Shown here piece after piece: positions 1-7,383 of a DNA stretch of 7,857 bases (position 1 is its first letter; every line of letters begins with the position of its first letter). The translations under genes and the position numbers were made by a program. A model generated the notes under the pieces. It searched no databases, was not told the origin of the DNA, and saw nothing but the letters and a program-made list of their open reading frames with translations. This DNA comes from Actinomycetota bacterium (lineage in GTDB: Bacteria > Actinomycetota > Actinomycetes > Nanopelagicales > Nanopelagicaceae), in assembly GCA_009699645.1 (NCBI GenBank), contig WLNU01000049.1, positions 1-7,857 of the forward strand, given 5' to 3'.

Positions 1-57
1 ACCACTCGCAAAACGTTGCCAGATTTTCCAGGATTATGGAGCTCGCTTCTTACATGA
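1..57 (+). CDS. aroA: 3' end of 3-phosphoshikimate 1-carboxyvinyltransferase (EPSP synthase), partial
   Basis: Frame 1 is open from the left edge to a TGA at 55-57 and encodes TTRKTLPDFPGLWSSLLT. The pattern T-[ST]-K-T-x-P-[DN]-F-P-x-L-W matches the very C-terminus of actinobacterial EPSP synthases, which make 5-enolpyruvylshikimate-3-phosphate in the shikimate pathway. Only 18 codons are visible, so the call rests on this short tail and on the aroA-rsgA order familiar from Actinobacteria. The stop lies 19 bp before the rsgA start, consistent with co-transcription. The catalytic core cannot be assessed. Confidence 0.75.
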   Translation, partial: TTRKTLPDFPGLWSSLLT

Positions 58-76
58 GAGTGCGAATAGGCAAGCG

Positions 77-1099
77 ATGAGTCCACGCGAATACGATGAG
101 TCCGATGCACGGATAAGACCAGCTCGCAGCACTCGCCCGCGAAGTAAGGATCGCCCCAGCCATAGCGCGGCGATAAGTGCCTTAGTTACAACCGTTGATC
201 GCGGCCGGCAGACCTGCATTACCGATGAGGGATTAGTAATTACCGCCATGCGTGCCCGCGAACTAGGACCAAAATCAGTTGTTGTTGGTGATCTCGTTTC
301 CATAGTGGGAGATATCAGTGGGAGTGAAGGTAGTTTGGCGCGCATAGTCGCCGTCAATGATCGCCGAAACTCGCTCAGTAGAACCGTTGATGATGCAGCA
401 CAAGTAGAGCGGACTATCGTTGCAAATATCGATCAATTAGTAATCGTCGTCGCTGCGACAAACCCAGAGCCACGACGGGGTTTAATCGATCGCTTTTTAG
501 TCTCTGCATTTACTGAAGGTATTGCTCCAAAGTTAGTCGTTACTAAAACCGAGCTCGGAGCCGTCCCAGATTTTATAGCCCAGTATTCAAAGTTAGATGT
601 TGAGATTCTGCATACCGCGATTAAGAGTCAATCACGTGAAAAGGATTTAGAGGCCTTGCATATGATGCTTCAGGGCAAAATCTCAGTTTTAGTAGGCCAC
701 TCTGGAGTCGGAAAATCAACGCTCATTAATGCCTTAGTACCAGAGGCAGATCGCTTAACGGGAGATGTAAATGCATCAACTGGGCGCGGACGTCACACAT
801 CATCTAGTGCCATCGCACTCCCTTTAGTCGATAGTGATGGCTGGATTATTGATACACCGGGAATTCGCGCCTTTGGTTTATCTCATATAAATAACAATCG
901 AATCGTGGATGCATTTACCGATTTATCGCAGGTCGCAGCAAACTGTCGCTCTAACTGCTCACACTCTGAGAGTTCATGTCTACTCGATGCCTGGGCCGCT
1001 CCCGGAGGGGTTTTAGATGCCGAGCGCAGTGCGCGCCTAGCCAGTCTTCGCTCTTTACTTGCCGTCAAGGATCAAGCCGTGCACGGCGTTGAGGATTAA
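77..1099 (+). CDS. rsgA: Ribosome small-subunit-dependent GTPase RsgA (YjeQ family)
   Basis: RsgA is a circularly permuted GTPase that binds the 30S subunit late in its assembly and releases maturation factors on GTP hydrolysis. The permuted motif order is visible: G4 first (TKTE, residues 156-159), then the P-loop GHSGVGKS (207-214), then G3 DTPG (259-262). A C-terminal zinc motif follows (Cys290, Cys294, His296, Cys301), with the short spacing seen in actinobacterial members. The basic N-terminus has the YDE-x-D-x-R-x-RP and RPRSKDRP pattern also typical of Actinobacteria, which supports the ATG at 77; an AATAGG six bases upstream is only a weak ribosome binding site. At 340 residues the length is normal. 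Residues about 35-115 should form the OB-fold. It sits between aroA and hisN with short gaps, suggesting one operon. The G4 motif has Glu where Asp is usual (see findings). Confidence 0.95.
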   Translation: MSPREYDESDARIRPARSTRPRSKDRPSHSAAISALVTTVDRGRQTCITDEGLVITAMRARELGPKSVVVGDLVSIVGDISGSEGSLARIVAVNDRRNSLSRTVDDAAQVERTIVANIDQLVIVVAATNPEPRRGLIDRFLVSAFTEGIAPKLVVTKTELGAVPDFIAQYSKLDVEILHTAIKSQSREKDLEALHMMLQGKISVLVGHSGVGKSTLINALVPEADRLTGDVNASTGRGRHTSSSAIALPLVDSDGWIIDTPGIRAFGLSHINNNRIVDAFTDLSQVAANCRSNCSHSESSCLLDAWAAPGGVLDAERSARLASLRSLLAVKDQAVHGVED

Positions 1100-1111
1100 G
1101 ATTGCCGCATT

Positions 1112-1921
1112 ATGAGCAATGATTCGGCGAGATATAAAGATGATTTAGCGCTGGCCCATGTACTGGCCGATCTCGCCGATTCAATCGCCTTGGAGAGATA
1201 TCAAGCCTTGGATTTAGTAGTCACAACTAAGCCAGATAACACGCCTGTCACAGATGCCGATCGCGCCGTTGAAACGGCGATTCGTCAAGCACTTGCAAAG
1301 CATCGCCCCGATGATGGCCTATTAGGTGAAGAGTTCGGTAGCGATATTTCTGGTGCCAAGCGCTATTGGGTGATTGATCCAATCGATGGAACTAAGAATT
1401 TTATGCGTGGAGTACCAACATGGGCCTGTTTAATCGCACTTGTAGAGGTTGCAGCTGATTCAACACAAGAGGTAGTAGTTGGGATTGCAAGTGCGCCTGC
1501 CTTGTCCCGTCGTTGGTTTGCATCAAAGGGGGCAGGGGCCTTCGTAGTTTTTAATGGCGATACTAAAAAACTCTCAGTCTCGCGTGTGGCATCTCTCACT
1601 GATGCATCAATTGCATACTCTGATTTCATTGGCTTTGGTGATCGACTTGAAGCATTTCAGAAGATGCTCTCTCATGCATGGCGCACACGTGGCATAGGGG
1701 ATTTCTGGTCGCATATGCTGGTGGCAGAGGGCGCAGTTGATGTAGCAGTCGAACCAACTCTTGCAGTGTGGGATATGGCAGCTCTCGACATTATTGTGCG
1801 TGAAGCCGGTGGAAGATTTACGAATGTAACTGGGAAAGCAGGGCCATTTGGCGGCAGTGGAGTCTCAACTAATGGGCTTGTGCATGATGCGGTAATAAAT
1901 GGAATAAATCCGAGTAAATAA
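1112..1921 (+). CDS. hisN: Histidinol-phosphatase, inositol monophosphatase family
   Basis: The predicted enzyme hydrolyses L-histidinol phosphate to L-histidinol, the penultimate stage of histidine synthesis, using Mg2+ in the cytoplasm. Inositol monophosphatase signatures are complete: GEE (72-74) with the downstream Phe-Gly, motif A DPIDGT (89-94), and motif B WDMAA (220-224), whose Asp221 should be a metal ligand. The extension after motif A, KNFMRGVPTWACLIAL, closely resembles actinobacterial HisN as opposed to true inositol phosphatases. The length of 269 residues is typical. The ATG lies 12 bp after the rsgA stop, with only a distant GAGG (1090-1093), so translation may be partly coupled to rsgA. 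Other phosphatases of this fold (inositol-1-phosphate, PAP) are the alternative; substrate is inferred from the motif extension and the rsgA neighbourhood. Confidence 0.85.
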   Translation: MSNDSARYKDDLALAHVLADLADSIALERYQALDLVVTTKPDNTPVTDADRAVETAIRQALAKHRPDDGLLGEEFGSDISGAKRYWVIDPIDGTKNFMRGVPTWACLIALVEVAADSTQEVVVGIASAPALSRRWFASKGAGAFVVFNGDTKKLSVSRVASLTDASIAYSDFIGFGDRLEAFQKMLSHAWRTRGIGDFWSHMLVAEGAVDVAVEPTLAVWDMAALDIIVREAGGRFTNVTGKAGPFGGSGVSTNGLVHDAVINGINPSK

Positions 1922-1961
1922 GCGCTATACCTAATGAAACGATTTCAGAGAGCCTGGTAGA

Positions 1962-1971
1962 GAGAAGTGAG
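1962..1971 (+). promoter_or_regulatory. Shine-Dalgarno-like purine tract before the copper ATPase
   Basis: GAGAAGTGAG is a purine-rich stretch whose AGAAG core ends seven bases before the ATG at 1975. It is the clearest ribosome binding site in the window and supports this ATG. The rest of the 53-bp spacer (1922-1974) shows no convincing promoter or copper-responsive operator. Confidence 0.5.
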
Positions 1972-1974
1972 ACG

Positions 1975-4218
1975 ATGAGCACAGTATTAGAGCCAACAAC
2001 GCTCTCAATCGAGGGCATGACCTGTTCATCGTGTGTGAATACCGTTGAGAAGGCTTTAAACTCTGTTGCTGGCGTGAGTGCAACGATTAACTTTGCAACA
2101 GAGACGGCTCATATTCTGGCCCCGGCCGATATGGATGTTAAAGAGCTCATCAAATACGTTGAAAAGGCGGGTTACAAGGCTGCGCTACTGCAGGCTGGTC
2201 AATCGGTGACGCTTCACAATAAGAAATCTGCCCGTGCCCTTTTCTTTGCAGCAATCTTTGCCATTCCTGCAGTAACTATCTCGATGGTTATGAGTTGGCA
2301 CCACCAGATAGATATGTGGATACATCAAAGCCTTGATTATTTTGCGATACCGCATCCACTGTATTCGCCCACTGCTTGGCTCGTTATTGGATTGAGTGCG
2401 CCCGTTGTTTTGTTAGTTGCCTGGCCTATTCACCGTGCAGCTCTGCGCAATCTAAAGCATCCAACGATGGATAACTTGATCTCACTTGGCTCACTTGCAG
2501 CATTCGCATGGTCCATCTATGCCAATGCAACGGGTGCAGGGGATGTCTATACAGAAGTTGCTGCAGGAGTAATCTTCTTTATAATTCTTGGCCGCTTTTT
2601 AGAAACGCGTGCAAAGTCACCTGCAGGTGCGGCGTTAACTTCACTCCTTGCCTTAGGTAGTAAAGAGGTAACAATCGTACGTGGGGGATTCCCACTGATT
2701 GTTCCGATTGAACAGTTGCAGATAGGTGATGAGTTTGAAGTACTACCAGGTGCTCGCATCGCAACCGATGGCATCGTTGTTAAGGGCGAAAGCGCCGTTG
2801 ATAACTCAATGCTGACTGGCGAATCAAAGCCGATTGATGTTCGCCCAGGCTCACTAGTTATCGGAGCATCTCTAAATCACAACGGGCGATTAATTGTTCG
2901 TGCAACGAGAATTGGTAGCGATACTGAACTCGCCCGCATCACTGCCATGGTTATAAGTGCGCAGGGCACAAAGGCACCGATTCAACGCCTTGCCGATCGC
3001 ATTAGCGCCGTCTTTGTCCCCATCGTTACCCTCATTTCAATCGCAACATTTCTTGGTTGGTACTACACCGATCACTCTCTAACTCGATCTATATCAATTG
3101 CAATAACCGTCTTAATAATTGCATGTCCATGTGCACTTGGCTTAGCCACGCCTGTGGCCTTGCTCGTTGCATCAGGGCGCGGTGCCGGGCGCGGAATAGT
3201 TCTGCGCGAGCCACGAGTTCTCGAGGTCGCACGCACAGTTGATACCGTTGTATTTGATAAGACGGGCACATTAACGCAGGGTGTTATGAACGTTGTCGAA
3301 GCGACAGTATCGAGCGCGGCTGGTGCGGTTCTGGGCAGTTCATTTACCTCGTTAATAAATGAGGCAACGATTCTCTCTTCAGCCCTTGCAATCGAATCTC
3401 AAAACTCACACCCAGTGGCCCTAGCAATTGCACGTCACGCCCTTGGTAAGGGCGCAAAAAACTACGATGTCACAGAGTTTGCTGTCACCCCCGGATCAGG
3501 GGCCGCTGGTCGCGTCAACTGCGGTGCACACTCACCAGTTGTATTAATCGGCTCTCCCTCAGCTGTTGCGCATAGCTGTACTGATTTTCATGCTGAGTTA
3601 AAGTCAGCGATCACTCGTGGCCAAGAGGCAGGGTTAACAGTTTCAGTTCTTGCATGGGATGGAGTTGCACTGGCCGTCTTTGCAGTGGGCGATCAATTAA
3701 AGAGTGATGCCGCCGAAACCGTGCGCGCACTACGCACAATGGGAATCACCCCATGGCTAGTAACTGGAGATAGCGCGCAGGTTGCAGCATCGGTTGCAAA
3801 CACTGTGGGTATCGATGCCGAACATGTTGTCTCAGAAGCTCTACCGGAAACAAAGTTAAAGTTTGTAGAGCAGTTAAAATCTGAGGGACGTTGCGTATTA
3901 ATGATCGGTGATGGCATTAACGATGCCGCGGCGTTAACGGCTGCTGATTTATCGATGGCAATGGGAACAGGTACTGACACTGCGATTTCGAGCGCCGATA
4001 TAACGCTGATGAACTCAGGCCTTGGCAGTGTTATCGATGCCTTGAAATTAGCAAAGAAGACGCTGCGCATCATTCATCTGAATATGGGCTGGGCCTTTAT
4101 CTACAACGTTATTGGCCTGCCGATAGCAGCCCTTGGCTTATTGCGGCCAATCTATGCCGCAGCAGCAATGGCGCTTTCATCACTATTTGTCGTGACAAAT
4201 TCGCTGCGCATAAAGTAA
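1975..4218 (+). CDS. copA: P1B-type Cu(I)-exporting ATPase
   Basis: This is a heavy-metal P-type ATPase of the inner membrane that pumps cuprous ions out of the cytoplasm using ATP. One N-terminal metal-binding domain (about residues 8-72) carries GMTCSSC (14-20). The core has the actuator TGES (281-284), the membrane metal site CPC (384-386), the phosphorylation site DKTGT with Asp428, the nucleotide-binding Ser-His-Pro (478-480) and the hinge GDGIND (645-650). The last two helices hold Tyr-Asn (710-711) and MALSS (732-736). CPC plus YN plus MxxSS is the Cu(I) (P1B-1) signature, which separates it from Zn/Cd/Pb pumps. Eight membrane helices are expected, the first from about residue 89. The 747-residue length is normal and no motif is damaged. 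No CopZ chaperone or CsoR regulator is visible nearby, so its control is unclear; read-through from hisN is possible. Confidence 0.95.
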   Translation: MSTVLEPTTLSIEGMTCSSCVNTVEKALNSVAGVSATINFATETAHILAPADMDVKELIKYVEKAGYKAALLQAGQSVTLHNKKSARALFFAAIFAIPAVTISMVMSWHHQIDMWIHQSLDYFAIPHPLYSPTAWLVIGLSAPVVLLVAWPIHRAALRNLKHPTMDNLISLGSLAAFAWSIYANATGAGDVYTEVAAGVIFFIILGRFLETRAKSPAGAALTSLLALGSKEVTIVRGGFPLIVPIEQLQIGDEFEVLPGARIATDGIVVKGESAVDNSMLTGESKPIDVRPGSLVIGASLNHNGRLIVRATRIGSDTELARITAMVISAQGTKAPIQRLADRISAVFVPIVTLISIATFLGWYYTDHSLTRSISIAITVLIIACPCALGLATPVALLVASGRGAGRGIVLREPRVLEVARTVDTVVFDKTGTLTQGVMNVVEATVSSAAGAVLGSSFTSLINEATILSSALAIESQNSHPVALAIARHALGKGAKNYDVTEFAVTPGSGAAGRVNCGAHSPVVLIGSPSAVAHSCTDFHAELKSAITRGQEAGLTVSVLAWDGVALAVFAVGDQLKSDAAETVRALRTMGITPWLVTGDSAQVAASVANTVGIDAEHVVSEALPETKLKFVEQLKSEGRCVLMIGDGINDAAALTAADLSMAMGTGTDTAISSADITLMNSGLGSVIDALKLAKKTLRIIHLNMGWAFIYNVIGLPIAALGLLRPIYAAAAMALSSLFVVTNSLRIK

Positions 4219-4235
4219 AAACGCTCTCTTAGTTC

Positions 4236-4312
<77 letters not shown>

Positions 4313-4324
4313 TCGGTTTCTGCA

Positions 4325-4353
4325 ATCTTATGGGTTCAATAGATAAAGACCAA
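4325..4353 (-). promoter_or_regulatory. Possible promoter of the initiator tRNA gene
   Basis: On the minus strand TTGGTC (4348-4353) and TAAGAT (4325-4330) are separated by exactly 17 bases. TAAGAT matches four of six -10 consensus positions and ends 12 bases before the mature tRNA 5' end, which would leave a short leader for RNase P to remove. The -35 match is weak (three of six). The -35 lies inside the right arm, in minus-strand reading order, of the inverted repeat. This is position-based inference. Confidence 0.35.
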
Positions 4354-4390
4354 ATCCATGAATTAAAACCCTTGGATTTGGCCTTTATCT
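4341..4390 (-). terminator. Long stem-loop downstream of the UPF0182 gene, probable terminator
   Basis: Arms at 4341-4358 (AGATAAAGACCAAATCCA) and 4373-4390 (TGGATTTGGCCTTTATCT) are complementary over 18 positions around a 14-base loop. The single non-Watson-Crick position is A-C on plus-strand RNA but G-U on minus-strand RNA, so the hairpin is fully paired only in the transcript coming from the UPF0182 gene. It starts 40 bases after that gene's stop. No strong U-tract follows (only UCUUUAUCU inside the stem), so a processing or mRNA-stabilising hairpin is an alternative. Confidence 0.5.
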
Positions 4391-4393
4391 GAC

Positions 4394-4410
4394 AATCTCT
4401 TGCGGAGATT
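4394..4410 (-). repeat. Short inverted repeat AATCTC/GAGATT
   Basis: Six-base arms at 4394-4399 and 4405-4410 flank a five-base loop. In minus-strand RNA this small hairpin comes 19 bases after the UPF0182 stop and three bases before the larger stem-loop, so the two form a tandem pair in the 3' untranslated region. Its stem is weak, and it may be incidental. Confidence 0.35.
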
Positions 4411-4429
4411 AATTTAAATCAGCTGCAGT

Positions 4430-7264
4430 TTATTTCTTTACTTGTGCAGCAATTGCCGCAGCGATAGCTGATTTCAAACGATCTTGTGCAAGACCATATG
4501 CAGCAAAGTCACCATTTGCAAGCGCCGCTTGTCCATCGGCAAGTGCCTGCTTGGCACTTGCTAATGCGCTAGCTAGCGAGTTATTAGTAGTTCCAGTAGT
4601 TGTAGTGCTTCCCGATACCGCGGTTGTTCCGGAGTTTCCACCAAATACTTGATCGAGGGCACCCTTTAATGTGTCGCCATATCCGATTTGATCTCCAAAA
4701 GAGACGAGAACTTTTTGGAGCAATGGATACGCAGCTGAGTTTGCTGTAGCACGAACGTATACGGGTTGTACATAAAGTAATCCTCCACCAACTGGAAGTG
4801 TGAGCAGGTTACCTAGAACTACATCAGAGCCTCCGCGACGCAGTAGCGAGAGAGAGTTCGCAACTTCAGGCTTAGCCTCAAAGTTAGATGCAACTTGTGA
4901 AGGACCGGCGATATTTGTGCTGCGCGGAAGTTGAAGAACTTTTATCTTGCCGTAGTTAGGTCCTGCATCTGAGTTCACAACTGCAAAGGCCGATAAGTTT
5001 TCGCGACCACCGCGTGGAACAAATGGTGTAGTAAGCGCGAACTCTGGTTTCTTATCTCCTGGCATTTGAAGAGTTAAGTAATAAGGAGGCTGCGCCCCTG
5101 CATTAGCTCCAAAAGTCGAAGGGTCGCGCGGTACGCGCCAGAAATCCTGGCCACCATAAAAAGCTGCAGCTGTTTGTACGTGGTAAGAGGAGAGGATTTC
5201 GCGTTGAACGCGGAACATGTCCTCTGGATAGCGAATATGCGACATGAGATCTTTTGAAATCTTAGATTTTGGTGTGACGGTGCCAGGGAAGGCCTTGCTC
5301 CAGGTAGCTAAAACTGGATCTTTTTCATCCCACTGGTACAACGTAACGGTACCGTCATATGCATCAACCGTTGCCTTAACTGAGTTACGGAGGTAGTTAA
5401 CGCTCTGATTTCTTTGTGCGGTAACTGCGCTTGAATTTGCAGTTAGTGCATCATTTGTAGCACTTGAGAGAGAAATCTGCTTTGAGTATGGATACCCAGC
5501 ACTTGTTGTGTAGCCATCAATAATCCATAGAACTTTGCCACCAATTATCGCCGGATATGGGTCTCCATCGAGAGTTAACCATGGCGCAACTTTTGCTACA
5601 CGCTCGCGAGGGTTACGCTCAAAGAGGATCTTTGAATCCTTATTAATAAGTGATGACAGTAAGAGTTTTTGCTCTTGATACTTAAGAGCAAAGACCAACT
5701 TATTGATTAGCGAACCAACTGGAACCCCACCGGTACCCTTATAGGTATAGTTTTTTTGGCCATTAGCTGATGCGTCATCTGGATAATCAAACTCAACTGG
5801 AGAATCGGTTTTTACTCCGCCAATGATTGAATAATCAGGAACATTTTCACCGAAATAAATGCGAGGTTCAAAATCTCCTAGACCCTTAGTTGGTGGCAGA
5901 TCGCCAACTGCAAAAGAAGGCTTACCATCGGCATCACGAGCATTTGCATATGCGGCGACAAAACCAAATCCGTGAGTATAGACAAGGTGATCATTAATCC
6001 AGTTTCGAGATGGATTGCCATCAATATTTAGCTCACGCACGGCAACAACAACGTCACGCTTTACCCCATCAATTGTGTATCGGTCAAAATCGAGAGATTC
6101 AGGGAAGGCGTAGTAAGGCTTAATCTGTTGGAGTTGACGAAATGTCGCAGAAAGAACATTTGGATCCATTAAACGAATATTTGCAATCGTTGCTGCATCA
6201 TCTGCAAGCTGTCCGGCTGAAGCCGTAAGGGTTGCTTGGTAATCATCGATTTGGACGTCATCTAGTCCATAAGCTGTGCGTGTGGCATCGATATTGCGCT
6301 GGATATATGGCGCTTCTTTTGATGATTCGCTTGGCTTAACTTGGAACTGCTGAATTGCACCAGGATAAATGCCTGCAATGAGCACCGATGAGATTACAAG
6401 TAGTGCAGTACCGGCGGCAGGTAATACCCATGAGCGACGAACGATATTTGCAAAAAACAGGAGCGAACAGAGAACTGCAATCGCGGCCAAAATCGCCTTA
6501 GCTGGCAGAACTGCATTCACATCGGTATAGGTGAGCCCTGTAATTAACTTGCTCTCTTTGAGCGCCAGCGCATAACGATCGAACCAGTATGCAACTGCCT
6601 TGAGTAGTACGACTCCGCCGAGCAAAACAGAGAGTTGAACACGCGCTGCAACCGTCGTGCGATCTTCACGGACCTGTAGTCGGATTCCGCCATATAGATA
6701 ATGAACAACCGAGGATGAAATGATTGAAAGAACCAGGCTTGAGATTGCCCATGCAATAAGCGTTTGCCAGAATGGAAGACGGAAAGCGAAGAATGAGATG
6801 TCCATATTGAACTGTGGATCTGTGGTTCCAAATGGAGTTGAATTCTTAAATAGTAGCCATGTCGACCACAACAGCGAACCTGATGTTCCGGCAAAGTAGA
6901 AAAGTGCAACAGCTAAACCGAGAACGACCCAACGCTTTATAGGTTCAATCTGTGCGCGATAACGCTCAAGATTATCGGCCTCTACAGTCATCGGCACATA
7001 TAGTGGACGTCGCTTATAAGCGATGATGATATTGAGAAGAATAAGTGCAGCAGTTATTAAACCAGCGACCACAAAGAGCCCAATCTTTGTCAATAAGAGC
7101 GTTGACCAGACCGATGTGAAATTAACGGATTTAAACCAGAGCCAATCTGCGTAAAATCCGCTCACTGAAACCAGTGCTACACCGATAGCAACGAGGACTC
7201 CTATTGCTATGGGAAGAGGACCGCGACGGGCTTTGAAGTTGAACTGAGGGGCTACATTTGTCAT
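4430..7264 (-). CDS. UPF0182 family large membrane protein of unknown function
   Basis: A 944-residue protein of the UPF0182 family (COG1615), widespread in Actinobacteria and without an established biochemical role. The N-terminal third holds seven predicted membrane helices at about residues 18-39, 56-83, 111-130, 169-192, 209-232, 255-277 and 283-305. The family-typical F-Y-x-D-W-L-W-F-x-S-V stretch (37-47) lies between the first two. The remaining roughly 640 residues are soluble and probably face outside. Near the C-terminus is a Thr/Ser/Gly/Asn-rich linker (about 874-896), then an Ala-rich helical tail (897-944) with the family's A-L-A-N-G-D-F-A-A-Y-G pattern. The ATG is well fixed: an in-frame TAG lies 12 bases upstream with no other start codon between. 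No Shine-Dalgarno sequence precedes it. The upstream neighbour on the same strand is a PDZ/Lon-like protease, a pairing I recall from mycobacteria (Rv3193c/Rv3194c). No frameshift or truncation is seen. Confidence 0.92.
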   Translation of the reverse strand: MTNVAPQFNFKARRGPLPIAIGVLVAIGVALVSVSGFYADWLWFKSVNFTSVWSTLLLTKIGLFVVAGLITAALILLNIIIAYKRRPLYVPMTVEADNLERYRAQIEPIKRWVVLGLAVALFYFAGTSGSLLWSTWLLFKNSTPFGTTDPQFNMDISFFAFRLPFWQTLIAWAISSLVLSIISSSVVHYLYGGIRLQVREDRTTVAARVQLSVLLGGVVLLKAVAYWFDRYALALKESKLITGLTYTDVNAVLPAKAILAAIAVLCSLLFFANIVRRSWVLPAAGTALLVISSVLIAGIYPGAIQQFQVKPSESSKEAPYIQRNIDATRTAYGLDDVQIDDYQATLTASAGQLADDAATIANIRLMDPNVLSATFRQLQQIKPYYAFPESLDFDRYTIDGVKRDVVVAVRELNIDGNPSRNWINDHLVYTHGFGFVAAYANARDADGKPSFAVGDLPPTKGLGDFEPRIYFGENVPDYSIIGGVKTDSPVEFDYPDDASANGQKNYTYKGTGGVPVGSLINKLVFALKYQEQKLLLSSLINKDSKILFERNPRERVAKVAPWLTLDGDPYPAIIGGKVLWIIDGYTTSAGYPYSKQISLSSATNDALTANSSAVTAQRNQSVNYLRNSVKATVDAYDGTVTLYQWDEKDPVLATWSKAFPGTVTPKSKISKDLMSHIRYPEDMFRVQREILSSYHVQTAAAFYGGQDFWRVPRDPSTFGANAGAQPPYYLTLQMPGDKKPEFALTTPFVPRGGRENLSAFAVVNSDAGPNYGKIKVLQLPRSTNIAGPSQVASNFEAKPEVANSLSLLRRGGSDVVLGNLLTLPVGGGLLYVQPVYVRATANSAAYPLLQKVLVSFGDQIGYGDTLKGALDQVFGGNSGTTAVSGSTTTTGTTNNSLASALASAKQALADGQAALANGDFAAYGLAQDRLKSAIAAAIAAQVKK

Positions 7265-7270
7265 GGCACA

Positions 7271-7276
7271 ACGCTA
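7271..7276 (-). promoter_or_regulatory. Candidate -10 element for a leaderless UPF0182 transcript
   Basis: On the minus strand TAGCGT occupies positions -12 to -7 relative to the ATG at 7264 and fits the minimal TAnnnT pattern of actinobacterial -10 elements. With no ribosome binding site present, transcription starting at the A of the ATG is plausible. There is no good -35. The motif is short and common, so this remains tentative. Confidence 0.25.
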
Positions 7277-7333
7277 GCGCACCATTAGCACGCTTACTAT
7301 TTGGAGGTTTTGGGCAAAGATGCAAGGCATGTG

Positions 7334-7347
7334 CACTCTGCAGAGTG
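7334..7347. repeat. Perfect 14-bp palindrome in the protease/UPF0182 spacer
   Basis: CACTCTGCAGAGTG is a perfect inverted repeat with no central spacer, about 70 bp upstream of the UPF0182 start and 37 bp downstream of the protease stop. The zero-length loop makes it a poorer RNA hairpin than a DNA site for a dimeric regulator. It lies in a 119-bp non-coding spacer (7265-7383) in which I find no strong promoter. Which protein, if any, binds it cannot be told from the sequence. Confidence 0.4.
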
Positions 7348-7383
7348 TGAACAACTCCTGCACAAGCGGCATTAGGGCGCGGG

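Noticed and set aside
34..357. Minus-strand ORF opposite the 5' part of rsgA (and similar antisense ORFs opposite hisN, copA and the protease).
   Set aside because: They lie wholly within strongly supported genes on the other strand and show no family motifs; they are reading-frame shadows.
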